Shown: piece after piece, positions 32,521-39,884 of the stretch
How the letters are laid out: every line of letters begins with the position of its first letter
Position numbering within the stretch: the stretch's first letter is position 1
Origin: Salipiger sp. CCB-MM3
GTDB taxonomy: Bacteria; Pseudomonadota; Alphaproteobacteria; Rhodobacterales; Rhodobacteraceae
Assembly (NCBI RefSeq): GCF_001687105.1
Contig: NZ_CP014595.1
Location: 2,140,501 to 2,204,500 of the forward strand
Direction: 5' to 3'
DNA length: 64,000 nucleotides
Notes under the pieces: model-generated
What the model was told of the DNA's origin: nothing
The model's database searches: none
What the model saw: only the letters and a program-made list of their open reading frames with translations
Translations under genes and position numbers: made by a program

Positions 32521-33015
32521 ATGAATCAGGTAAGCGATCAGGTCACGTTGAAGCCCTATGAGCCCGCCGATCGCGGCTGGCTGGTGGCGCAGCACGCCCA
32601 GCTTTACGCCAAGGCCGAGGGGTTCGACGACAGCTTCGGCGTGCTGGTGGAGAGCATCCTGAAGGAGTTTGAGGCCGCGCATGATCCTGCCTGCGAGCGC
32701 GGCTGGGTTGCATGGGCGGGCGGGCAGCGACTCGGCAGCATCTTTTGCGTGCGCGCGGGCGAGGGGCTGGCGAAGCTGCGGCTCTTTCTGCTGGTGCCCG
32801 ACGCGCGGGGGCTTGGTCTGGGGCAGCGCTTGCTCGACGCCTGCATGGGATTCGCGCGCGAGGCGGGCTACGGGCGCATGACGCTCTGGACTCATGAAAG
32901 CCATGAGGCCGCCTGCGCGCTCTATGCCAAGAACGGGTTTTCCCTTGTCTCGTCGACACCTGTGACCAGCTTCGGGCAGGCGCTGGTCGAACAGCATTGG
33001 GAGCGGCAAATTTAG
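32521..33015 (+). CDS. GNAT N-acetyltransferase (MarR-fusion-like GNAT domain)
   Basis: 164-residue GNAT protein. LRLFLLVPDARGLGLGQRLLD contains the acetyl-CoA loop and HESHEAACALYAKNGFSLV the C-terminal half. This form is best known as the GNAT half of MarR-GNAT fusions, but the HTH is absent here. ATG 32521 is preferred by similarity of the N-terminus (VTLKPYEPADRGWLVAQH). Acceptor unknown. Confidence 0.85.
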   Translation: MNQVSDQVTLKPYEPADRGWLVAQHAQLYAKAEGFDDSFGVLVESILKEFEAAHDPACERGWVAWAGGQRLGSIFCVRAGEGLAKLRLFLLVPDARGLGLGQRLLDACMGFAREAGYGRMTLWTHESHEAACALYAKNGFSLVSSTPVTSFGQALVEQHWERQI

Positions 33016-33068
33016 TGCCGGATTTCTGCTTGCATTCGAAAATGGAGGGCGTTATTCCCCCCGAGCGT

Positions 33069-33145
33069 GCCGCCTTAGCTCAGTAGGTTAGAGCGCTTGA
33101 TTGTGGATCAAGAGGTCTCCCGTTCGAACCGGGAAGGCGGTACCA
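33069..33145 (+). tRNA. tRNA-His (GTG)
   Basis: Acceptor GCCGCCT/AGGCGGT, D-arm GCTC/GAGC, anticodon stem CTTGA/TCAAG with loop TTGTGGA (anticodon GTG), T-arm TCCCG/CGGGA, discriminator A and encoded CCA. G1-T72 is a wobble. A73 instead of C73, and a T instead of G at position -1, match the derived alphaproteobacterial tRNA-His lacking G-1. Confidence 0.96.
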
Positions 33146-33234
33146 TCTCCCCCCTTCGGAAAATCGCTTGTCGCGCTGCAGGACAGATGTCGCTCGTCTG
33201 GCCGCTCGTCTGGTGTGTGGATGCGGGTGTTTTT

Positions 33235-33295
33235 GGGGCGCTGCCCCGTCCGCGCTGATGCGCGGACTCCCCGGGATATTTTTGTCTAGACGAAG
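33235..33295 (+). repeat. Interspersed two-hairpin element, type B
   Basis: Hairpin 1 GGGGC-GCT-GCCCC (33235-33247); hairpin 2 GTCCGCG-CTGATG-CGCGGAC (33248-33267); tail CCCCGGGATATTTTTG then TCTAGACGAAG to 33295. It ends 2 bp before the stop codon of the minus-strand gene that follows, so it is also its immediate 3' region in reverse. Confidence 0.78.
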
Positions 33296-33297
33296 GT

Positions 33298-33612
33298 CTA
33301 TTCGTTGGTCTTGACCGCGATGGTCTGGCGCAACTGATGGTCTTCGCGGTTGAAGATGAGGATCTCATCGTCCGCTGTCACCACCGCGTACCAATCCGAG
33401 CCTTGGGTGAAGGCCGTTGCCTTGGTGCCGGAGGGCAGGGTGATCTCGTCGGGAAGCGGCGCGCGGGCGTTCGTGAAGCGGATGACAATCAGCGACAGGA
33501 TCGCTACAAGCCCTGCGATCATCACCGCCGTCAGCAACGTCACCAGCCGGCGCAGGAAGCGCAGGTTGGCGGGTTCGGGCAAATCCTCAGGGTTTTCGGG
33601 AGTATTGGACAT
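33298..33612 (-). CDS. Single-span membrane protein (DUF6476-like)
   Basis: 104 residues from ATG 33612. A polar N-terminus is followed by one membrane span (LVTLLTAVMIAGLVAILSLIVI, about 23-44), then an outside domain of short beta strands (ITLPSGTKATAFTQGSDWYAVVT). It matches the short roseobacter protein that sits head-to-head with rluD; function unknown. Its start codon shares two bases with the rluD start. Confidence 0.8.
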   Translation of the reverse strand: MSNTPENPEDLPEPANLRFLRRLVTLLTAVMIAGLVAILSLIVIRFTNARAPLPDEITLPSGTKATAFTQGSDWYAVVTADDEILIFNREDHQLRQTIAVKTNE

Positions 33613-34639
33613 GGAGCAGCCTCTGCGCATCGTCATCGGGGAAGCCCCGCCGCCGCGCCTTGATAAGGCGCTGGCGCGCGATGTGCCAGAGGAAGCGGCC
33701 CTCTCGCGCACCCGGCTGGCCCGGCTCATCGCCGAGGGCGCGGTGACCCGTGGCGGCGAGGTGCTGTCGGACCCCAAGGCCAAAGTGGCCGAGGGCGATG
33801 TGCTGGAGATCTCTGTGCCGCAAGCCGAAGAGAGCCACATCGGCCCCGAGGACATCCCGCTCGACATCATCTGGGAGGATGCCGACCTCGTGGTGGTGAA
33901 CAAGCCCGCGGGCATGGTGGTGCATCCCGCGCCGGGCACGCCCTCGGGCACGCTGGTCAACGCGCTGCTGTTCCATTTCGGCGACGATCTGTCTGGGGTC
34001 GGCGGCATGAAGCGACCGGGCATCGTGCACCGGATCGACAAGGACACCTCCGGCCTGCTGGTCGTGGCCAAATCCGACCGCGCGCACCACGGGCTGGCGG
34101 CACAATTCGAGAAGCACAGCGCCGAGCGCGCCTATCTGGCGGTGGTGCATGGCCTGCCCTCGACCGCCGATCCGCGGCTGCGCGGTGTGCGCGGCGTGTC
34201 TGTCGAGCCCGGCGAGGTGATCTGCATTCAATCGGGGCTGGCGCGGCACAAGACCGACCGGCAGCGGCAGGCGGTCTATTTCGACGGGCAGGGACGCCAC
34301 GCCACCACCCGCGCGCGGGTGCTGGAAAGCTTTGGCACGCCGCCGTCGCTGGCGCTGGTCGAATGCCGGCTGGAGACCGGGCGCACCCATCAAATCCGCG
34401 TGCATATGGCCCATGCCGGTCACGGGCTGATCGGCGATCCGGTCTATGGCGGCAAGCGCAAGCTCTCGCCGAAAGCGCTGTCGCCCGAGGCATTGGCGGC
34501 GGCGACCAGCTTTGACCGGCAGGCGCTGCACGCGGCTCTGCTGGGCTTTGAGCATCCGGTCACCGGCGAGCATCTGCGCTTCGAGGCGGAGCTTCCCGCA
34601 GACATGGCCGATCTTTTGCAGGTGCTGCGCGGGGAATGA
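33611..34639 (+). CDS. rluD: 23S rRNA pseudouridine synthase, RluD family
   Basis: 342 residues: N-terminal S4 RNA-binding domain (about 1-80) and pseudouridine synthase domain. D143 in HRIDKDTSGLLVVAK is the catalytic Asp; ETGRTHQIRVHMAHAGHGLIGDP is the second motif. Expected to modify 23S rRNA helix 69. CGGGAG at 33597-33602 lies before ATG 33611, inside the complement of the divergent gene, because the two start codons overlap in one CATG. Confidence 0.93.
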   Translation: MEQPLRIVIGEAPPPRLDKALARDVPEEAALSRTRLARLIAEGAVTRGGEVLSDPKAKVAEGDVLEISVPQAEESHIGPEDIPLDIIWEDADLVVVNKPAGMVVHPAPGTPSGTLVNALLFHFGDDLSGVGGMKRPGIVHRIDKDTSGLLVVAKSDRAHHGLAAQFEKHSAERAYLAVVHGLPSTADPRLRGVRGVSVEPGEVICIQSGLARHKTDRQRQAVYFDGQGRHATTRARVLESFGTPPSLALVECRLETGRTHQIRVHMAHAGHGLIGDPVYGGKRKLSPKALSPEALAAATSFDRQALHAALLGFEHPVTGEHLRFEAELPADMADLLQVLRGE

Positions 34640-34740
34640 CATAAGCTTCCCATCTGCGTGAAAGCGGCGAAATACGGATCCGCGCGACGGATCCATGCGT
34701 TAGAAACGTGAAACCTTCGTAAGACCGCTAACATCGCGGC

Positions 34741-34769
34741 CTTGAAATGATCCGGGGGCCTGCCCATAT
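34741..34769 (+). promoter_or_regulatory. RpoH-type (sigma-32) promoter of rpoH
   Basis: CTTGAAA at 34741-34747 and CCCATAT at 34763-34769, 15 bp apart, match the heat-shock promoter consensus on both boxes. It lies 38 bp before the GTG start of rpoH, pointing to autoactivation or control by a second RpoH. Confidence 0.8.
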
Positions 34770-34806
34770 GGCATGTTAACCCCCATAACATTGGAGGAAC
34801 GGACAC

Positions 34807-35703
34807 GTGAGCAACTACGCCAATCTGCCGGCGCCGTCGCCGGAAGCCGGCCTCAGCCGGTACCTGCAAGAAATCCGGAAGTTCCCGCTTCTGGAGCCGG
34901 AAGAAGAATACATGCTGGCCAAGCGCTGGGTCGAAGAGCAGGACGCCGAGTCGGCCCATAAGATGGTCACCAGCCACCTGCGTCTCGCGGCCAAGATCGC
35001 CATGGGCTATCGGGGCTACGGTCTGCCGCAGGCCGAGGTCATCTCGGAGGCCAACGTCGGCCTGATGCAGGCGGTGAAGCGCTTTGACCCCGAGAAGGGC
35101 TTTCGCCTTGCGACCTACGCCATGTGGTGGATCCGCGCCTCGATCCAGGAATACATCCTGCGGTCGTGGAGCCTGGTGAAGCTGGGCACCACCTCGGCGC
35201 AGAAGAAGCTGTTCTTCAACCTGCGCAAGGCCAAGAACCGCATTGGCGCGCTGGAGGACGGCGATCTGCGTCCCGAGCACGTCGAGCGTATCGCCACCGA
35301 TCTCGGCGTGTCCGAGGATGAGGTGATCTCGATGAACCGGCGCATGTCGGGCAGCGACGCCTCACTCAACGCCACGGTCGGCGCGGAGGGCGAAGGCTCG
35401 ATGCAGTGGCAGGACTGGCTCGAAGACGAGGACGCCGATCAGGCCGCCGACTATGCCGAGCGCGACGAGATGGATGCGCGCCGAGCGATGCTGGCGCAGG
35501 CCATGGACGTGCTCAATGACCGCGAGAAGGACATTCTCACCCAGCGCCGTCTTGCTGAACAGGCGGTGACGCTGGAGGAACTGTCGAGCGTCTATGACGT
35601 CAGCCGCGAGCGGATCCGTCAGATCGAGGTGCGCGCCTTCGAGAAACTGCAGAAGCGCATGCGAGAGCTTGCGCAGGAACAGGGAATGCTGAGCGACGCC
35701 TGA
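34807..35703 (+). CDS. rpoH: RNA polymerase sigma factor RpoH
   Basis: 298-residue heat-shock sigma. Region 2 (SHLRLAAKIAMGYRGYGLP, ANVGLMQAVKRFDPEKGFR, YAMWWIRASIQEYILRSW), the RpoH box QKKLFFNLRKAKNRI, and region 4.2 (SVYDVSRERIRQIEVRAF) are all present. GTG start at 34807 has GGAGGAA at 34793-34799, spacing 7. Many Rhodobacteraceae carry two RpoH factors (heat shock and oxidative stress); which one this is cannot be told. Sigma-32 promoter upstream, hairpin terminator downstream. Confidence 0.96.
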   Translation: MSNYANLPAPSPEAGLSRYLQEIRKFPLLEPEEEYMLAKRWVEEQDAESAHKMVTSHLRLAAKIAMGYRGYGLPQAEVISEANVGLMQAVKRFDPEKGFRLATYAMWWIRASIQEYILRSWSLVKLGTTSAQKKLFFNLRKAKNRIGALEDGDLRPEHVERIATDLGVSEDEVISMNRRMSGSDASLNATVGAEGEGSMQWQDWLEDEDADQAADYAERDEMDARRAMLAQAMDVLNDREKDILTQRRLAEQAVTLEELSSVYDVSRERIRQIEVRAFEKLQKRMRELAQEQGMLSDA

Positions 35704-35728
35704 CGTCGCGCCTCCCGAACGTGTCCCC

Positions 35729-35758
35729 GAACGCCCGTCGCACCTGCGGCGGGCGTTC
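35729..35758 (+). terminator. Hairpin terminator of rpoH
   Basis: GAACGCCCG at 35729-35737 pairs with CGGGCGTTC at 35750-35758, with an inner CGC/GCG extension. Followed by TGCTTGC, a weak T-tract. Confidence 0.6.
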
Positions 35759-35816
35759 TGCTTGCAGCCCCCTGCGGCGACGCTACCATCTGCGCAAAGG
35801 CTGAAAGGATTTGAGC

Positions 35817-36791
35817 ATGGGTGATTACGTCAGATGGGGCATTCTGGGCGCTGCGAATTTCGCAAAGAACCACATGGGGCCAGCGATCCATGCGGCGCGG
35901 GGCGGGGCGCTGACCGCGCTGGCGAGCTCCAAGCCCGAGAAGGCCGAGCCCTTCGCCGCCTTTGCTCCCGGCTTGCGGGTGCATGACAGCTACGACGCGC
36001 TTTTGGCCGATCCCGAGATCGACGCGGTCTACATCCCACTACCCAACGCGCTGCACGTGGAATGGAGCCGGAAGGCCGCGGAGGCGGGCAAACATGTGCT
36101 CTGCGAAAAACCCATCGCCATGCAGGCCGAAGAGATCGACGATCTGGTGGCGGTGCGGCAGAAGACCGGCAAGCTGATCGCCGAGGCCTGGATGGTGGCG
36201 CATCACCCGCAGTTCGCCAAGGCGCGCGAATTGCTGCAGGCCGGAGAGATCGGCGATCTGCTGCGCGTCGACTCGACCCACAGCTTCTACAACGACGACA
36301 TGCAGAACATCCGCAATCAGGCCGATGTCGGCGGCGGCGCGATGCGCGACATCGGGGTCTATGCCTTCGGGTCGATCCGGCTGATCACCGGGCAGGAGCC
36401 CGGCGAGATCCTCGCGGCCCAGATCGACTGGCAGAACGGTGTGGATGCCTCGGCGCATGTGATGGCGCAGTTTCCGGGGTTTCTCTACACCGGGCGGGTC
36501 TCGACGCGGGCGGCGCTTTGGCAGGAGATCGTGCTGCATGGCACCAAGGCGGTGATGCGCTTGCCGGTGCCCTTCAACGTGCAGGTCTTTGGCGAAGCGC
36601 GCGTCGAGGTTCACGGGCCGGGGCTGGAGACGCGCACATGGCGCTGGCCCGCCGAGAATCATTACGTGCTGCAGGTGGAAGCGTTCAACAGGGCGGTGAA
36701 GGGCGAGGCCGACTATCCGCTGCCGCTGGAGTTCTGCCGCGGCACGCAGGAATTCATCGACCGTATCTTCGCCGCAGCGCCGCAGGGCTAA
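35817..36791 (+). CDS. Gfo/Idh/MocA family oxidoreductase
   Basis: 324 residues from ATG 35817 with AAGGA 7 bp upstream. N-terminal Rossmann fold (WGILGAANFAK at about 6-16) and VLCEKPIAM, the EKP motif whose Lys acts in catalysis; C-terminal alpha/beta domain with GGGAMRDIGVYAFG. Typically oxidises or reduces a sugar or polyol with NAD(P); substrate unknown. Its stop codon abuts the first TGC-rich palindrome before phaR. Confidence 0.88.
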   Translation: MGDYVRWGILGAANFAKNHMGPAIHAARGGALTALASSKPEKAEPFAAFAPGLRVHDSYDALLADPEIDAVYIPLPNALHVEWSRKAAEAGKHVLCEKPIAMQAEEIDDLVAVRQKTGKLIAEAWMVAHHPQFAKARELLQAGEIGDLLRVDSTHSFYNDDMQNIRNQADVGGGAMRDIGVYAFGSIRLITGQEPGEILAAQIDWQNGVDASAHVMAQFPGFLYTGRVSTRAALWQEIVLHGTKAVMRLPVPFNVQVFGEARVEVHGPGLETRTWRWPAENHYVLQVEAFNRAVKGEADYPLPLEFCRGTQEFIDRIFAAAPQG

Positions 36792-36842
36792 TGCTGCGCA
36801 GCATTTTTAAGGCCGCGATGCAGCATGTTGCAGCATCGCGGC
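36791..36842. promoter_or_regulatory. TGC-rich palindromes, candidate PhaR operator
   Basis: ATGCTGCGCAGCAT at 36791-36804 is a perfect 14-bp palindrome containing CTGC-GCAG. A second dyad, GCCGCGATGC (36812-36821) with GCATCGCGGC (36833-36842), encloses CAGCATGTTGCAG. PhaR of Paracoccus and Rhodobacter binds TGC-rich CTGC/GCAG sites before phaP and its own gene. Location 100-150 bp before phaR fits autoregulation; the second dyad could also end the upstream transcript. Confidence 0.55.
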
Positions 36843-36940
36843 GGTGAGCCGTCCGGCAAGTGTCGGTGAAACTGGTGCTTTTCTTTTTTTCTGCGCTCGC
36901 ATAGGCTTTTCCTCAACTCTGCGTGGAGGGAGGGTCCAAC

Positions 36941-37501
36941 GTGGCTGACACCGAAAAACCGCTGCTCATCAAGCGCTATGCGAGCCGGCGGCTCTACAAC
37001 ACCGAGACCAGCGATTATGTGACGCTCGAGGACATCTCGGGTTTCATCCGCGACGGTCGCGACGTGCAGATCGTCGACCTGAAATCGGGCGATGACCTGA
37101 CGCGTCAATATCTGCTGCAGATCGTCGCCGAGCATGAAAGCCGCGGCGAGAGCGTGCTGCCGATCAACGTGCTGACCGACCTCGTGCGCAGCTATACGAC
37201 GCAGGCCACCTCGGCGGTGCCGCAGTTCCTTGCGGCCAGCTTCGAGATGTTCCGCGACAGCCAGAGCAAATGGGCCGAGGGCATGGCGCAGGTCAATCCT
37301 ATGATGCCGAAGATCCCCGGCCTCGAGGCGATGCAGGCGCAGCAAGAAGCCTTCCTGAAAGCCATGTCTGGCCAGATGGGCGGCAATTGGTCCGGCCCCT
37401 CGAAAGAAGACGAGAGCGGCGGCGAGAGCGAGGAAGACCTCGCGGCGATCAAGAAACAACTCGCCGAGCTGCAGCAGAAGCTCTCCAAGATGGACAAATG
37501 A
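36941..37501 (+). CDS. phaR: Polyhydroxyalkanoate synthesis repressor
   Basis: 186 residues from GTG 36941, with GGAGGGAGGG just upstream. N-terminal PHB/PHA accumulation regulator domain: IKRYASRRLYNTETSDYVTLE binds DNA, and the following PHB_acc segment covers VLTDLVRSYTTQATSAVPQFL. C-terminal acidic, then helical coiled-coil end. PhaR represses phasin and its own synthesis and is released by PHA granules. No other pha gene is in the window. Confidence 0.93.
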   Translation: MADTEKPLLIKRYASRRLYNTETSDYVTLEDISGFIRDGRDVQIVDLKSGDDLTRQYLLQIVAEHESRGESVLPINVLTDLVRSYTTQATSAVPQFLAASFEMFRDSQSKWAEGMAQVNPMMPKIPGLEAMQAQQEAFLKAMSGQMGGNWSGPSKEDESGGESEEDLAAIKKQLAELQQKLSKMDK

Positions 37502-37622
37502 TCAAGACACCCAAGTGATCCAGGGCCCTTCGGGGCCCGATCTGCTTTTTGGCGCCCCGCCACCCGGCGCATTGCGCAGGATCCGGATTTCCCCGCCGCC
37601 CCGGATCGGGCAAAGCGGGGGC

Positions 37623-38573
37623 ATGGATCACGCAGCTTCCCCCCGTATCGACCGTACCGCCGCCCTGCTGCTGCTCGCCCTCGCGGCGCTTTGGGGCAGC
37701 ACGTTCCTCTTTGCCGAGATCGCCCTGCGCGCGCTCAGCCCGATGCAGGTGACGCTGCACCGCGTGGCGCTGGCGCTGCCGGCGCTCTGGCTGGTGCTGC
37801 GCTGGCGCGGGCTTGCCTTGCCGCGCAGCGCGCGTGTCTGGAGTGCCTATCTGGTGATGGGCGCGCTCAACAACGCCATCCCCTTCACGCTGATCTTCTG
37901 GGGGCAGACCTATATCGAAAGCGGGCTGGCCGCCATCCTCAATGCCTCGACCGGGGTGCTGGGCGCGGTGGTCGCCGGGCTGCTGCTGCGCGACGAGCGG
38001 CTGAGCTGGCACAAGCTGGCGGGCGCGGCGTTGGGGCTTTGCGGGGTGGCGGTGGTGATCGGACCCGAGCGGCTGACGACGCTGGACCCGCGCAACCTCG
38101 GGCAGGGGGCGGTGCTGCTGGCGGCGCTGAGCTATTCGCTCGCCAGCGTCTGGGCCAAGCTGCGCCTCGCGGGGCAGCCGCCGCTGGTCAACGCCTTTGG
38201 GATGCTGGCCGGAAGCACGGCGCTGCTGCTGCCGCTGGTGATCTGGCGCGAGGGTGTGCCGAGCCTCGACTATCCGGCCGGGGTCTGGGGCGCGCTGCTG
38301 GGGCTGTCGCTGCTGGCCACGGCACTGGCCTTCATCCTCTATTTCGCCATTCTCGCGCGGGCTGGCGCGGCGAACCTGATGCTGGTGACGCTGCTGATCC
38401 CGCCTTTCGCGATCCTTCTGGGCGCGCTCTTCCTTGGCGAGCGTCTGTCGCCGGGGGTCTACCTTGGGCTTGGGGTGATCGCGCTGGGGCTCTTGGTGAC
38501 CGACGGGCGGCTGACGGCGCGACTGCGCCGTCGGCCCAAGCGCCGGTCAAAAGGCAGCACTCAGGTGCCGTAG
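37623..38573 (+). CDS. EamA/DMT-family transporter
   Basis: 316 residues from ATG 37623; ten hydrophobic segments in two EamA repeats, starting LLLLALAALWGSTFLFAEIAL and ending AGLY-like LGLGVIALGLLVTDGRL, then a basic cytoplasmic tail. The family exports metabolites or amino acids; substrate unknown. Its 3' end overlaps the convergent aminotransferase by 13 bp. The upstream gap after phaR (about 120 bp) has no clear ribosome site. Confidence 0.87.
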   Translation: MDHAASPRIDRTAALLLLALAALWGSTFLFAEIALRALSPMQVTLHRVALALPALWLVLRWRGLALPRSARVWSAYLVMGALNNAIPFTLIFWGQTYIESGLAAILNASTGVLGAVVAGLLLRDERLSWHKLAGAALGLCGVAVVIGPERLTTLDPRNLGQGAVLLAALSYSLASVWAKLRLAGQPPLVNAFGMLAGSTALLLPLVIWREGVPSLDYPAGVWGALLGLSLLATALAFILYFAILARAGAANLMLVTLLIPPFAILLGALFLGERLSPGVYLGLGVIALGLLVTDGRLTARLRRRPKRRSKGSTQVP

Positions 38574-39772
38574 GCGCGCAGCGGCCCCATCACGCTTTCC
38601 GCCGCGCTGACCAGAACCTCGGCCACCGCAGAGCATTCCTCCAGCGTCAGCCGCGCCGGCAGCCGCGTGTCGCAGGCGCGCTCGAGCATGGCGCGGGTGC
38701 GCGGCAGCTCGGGGATCTCGGTGAGGAACTGCCAGTTCCAAAAGGCGCGGGCGTTGTCGGTCGACAGGCCAAAGAGCTGCACTTTCACGCCGCCCTCCGC
38801 CGCGGCCTCGATGAAGGCGCGCATCTCGGCAGCATCCATGCCGACAAGGTTGAACTGCAGCGAATCCGGCGCGCGCTCTTCGGGGCCAAGCTTTTCCGGC
38901 ACCTCGATCCACGGCGAGCGGTTCAGGATGGCGGCCACATGATCGTGGTTGCGGCGCCCGTCGCGCACCCGGCGCGCGACCTGCGGCAACTGCGGGCGGA
39001 TCACTGCGGCGGCAAGGTTCGACAGGCGCAGGTTATAAAGCGGCAGCCGGTTCTGCCAGCGGGCAAAAGCCTCTTCCAACTCAGCCGAATTGTCGCCCGG
39101 CGTCATATGCTTTTTCCAGTTATGCTCGTAAGCGCCCGAGAGGATCACCGCCCGCGCCACCAGATCGGCATCATCGGTGATCAGGATGCCGCCCTCGCCA
39201 GCGTTGACCAGCTTGTAGCTCTGGAAGCTGAAGCAGCCGACCTTGCCCAGCGTGCCGATGTTGCGGCCCGCCCAAGTGGTGCCCAGCGAATGCGCCGCGT
39301 CTTCGATCACCGGCACAGCGCGCGCGTCGCAGAGCGACAGGATCGCGTCCATGTCCGAGGTGTGGCCGCGCATATGGCTGATGATCACCGCCTGCACGTC
39401 GCCGAGCTTGGCCTCGAAGTCGCTCAGGTCAATGCGGTAGTTCTCGCCCACCTCGCAAAGCACCGGCACGCAATCGGCATGGACGATCGACGAGGGCACG
39501 GCGGCGAAGGTGAAGCCGGGGATCATCACCTTAGCGCCGCGCGGCAGGCCGAGCGCCTTCAGCGACAGGAACAGCGCCGCCGAGCAACTCGACACCGCCA
39601 GCGCGTATTTGCTGCCCAGCATCGCCGCGAATTCGCGTTCCAGCAGCGCGACGGGCGCATCCTCGGCGGCGGTGTAGCGGAAAAGGTCGCCCGATTGCAG
39701 CAGACGCTCGATCCCGGCCCGCGCTTCCTCGGGGATCGGCTCGGCGTCATGCATGTTGGGAAGGCTGCTCAT
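38561..39772 (-). CDS. DegT/DnrJ/EryC1/StrS aminotransferase
   Basis: 403-residue PLP enzyme of the sugar aminotransferase family. The Schiff-base Lys lies in CFSFQSYKLVNAGEGG; VIEDAAHSLGTTWAG holds the cofactor Asp. The family aminates keto-sugars, but a place at the end of an amine-catabolic cluster suggests a different amino group acceptor here. It has its own upstream region with a short palindrome and is separated from the oxidase by a terminator, so it may be independently controlled. Confidence 0.87.
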   Translation of the reverse strand: MSSLPNMHDAEPIPEEARAGIERLLQSGDLFRYTAAEDAPVALLEREFAAMLGSKYALAVSSCSAALFLSLKALGLPRGAKVMIPGFTFAAVPSSIVHADCVPVLCEVGENYRIDLSDFEAKLGDVQAVIISHMRGHTSDMDAILSLCDARAVPVIEDAAHSLGTTWAGRNIGTLGKVGCFSFQSYKLVNAGEGGILITDDADLVARAVILSGAYEHNWKKHMTPGDNSAELEEAFARWQNRLPLYNLRLSNLAAAVIRPQLPQVARRVRDGRRNHDHVAAILNRSPWIEVPEKLGPEERAPDSLQFNLVGMDAAEMRAFIEAAAEGGVKVQLFGLSTDNARAFWNWQFLTEIPELPRTRAMLERACDTRLPARLTLEECSAVAEVLVSAAESVMGPLRAYGT

Positions 39773-39807
39773 TTCACAAATCCCGAATTGTCTCTTTCGA
39801 AAACCTT

Positions 39808-39820
39808 AAACACCGTGTTT
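39808..39820. promoter_or_regulatory. Palindrome AAACAC-C-GTGTTT upstream of the aminotransferase
   Basis: A perfect 6+1+6 inverted repeat 36 bp before the DegT gene start, inside a locally AT-richer segment (39784-39838). Fits a dimeric regulator site. Confidence 0.4.
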
Positions 39821-39838
39821 GTGACAGCCAAGTATAAA

Positions 39839-39859
39839 GCCCCCGCAAAATACGGGGGC
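39839..39859 (-). terminator. Terminator of the PuuB-like oxidase gene
   Basis: GCCCCCG (39839-39845) and CGGGGGC (39853-39859) with a 7-nt loop. Read on the minus strand the stem is followed by TTTATACTT. It lies 26 bp past the oxidase stop. Confidence 0.75.
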
Positions 39860-39884
39860 CTTGCAGGGGTCGGCGGATTTTTTC

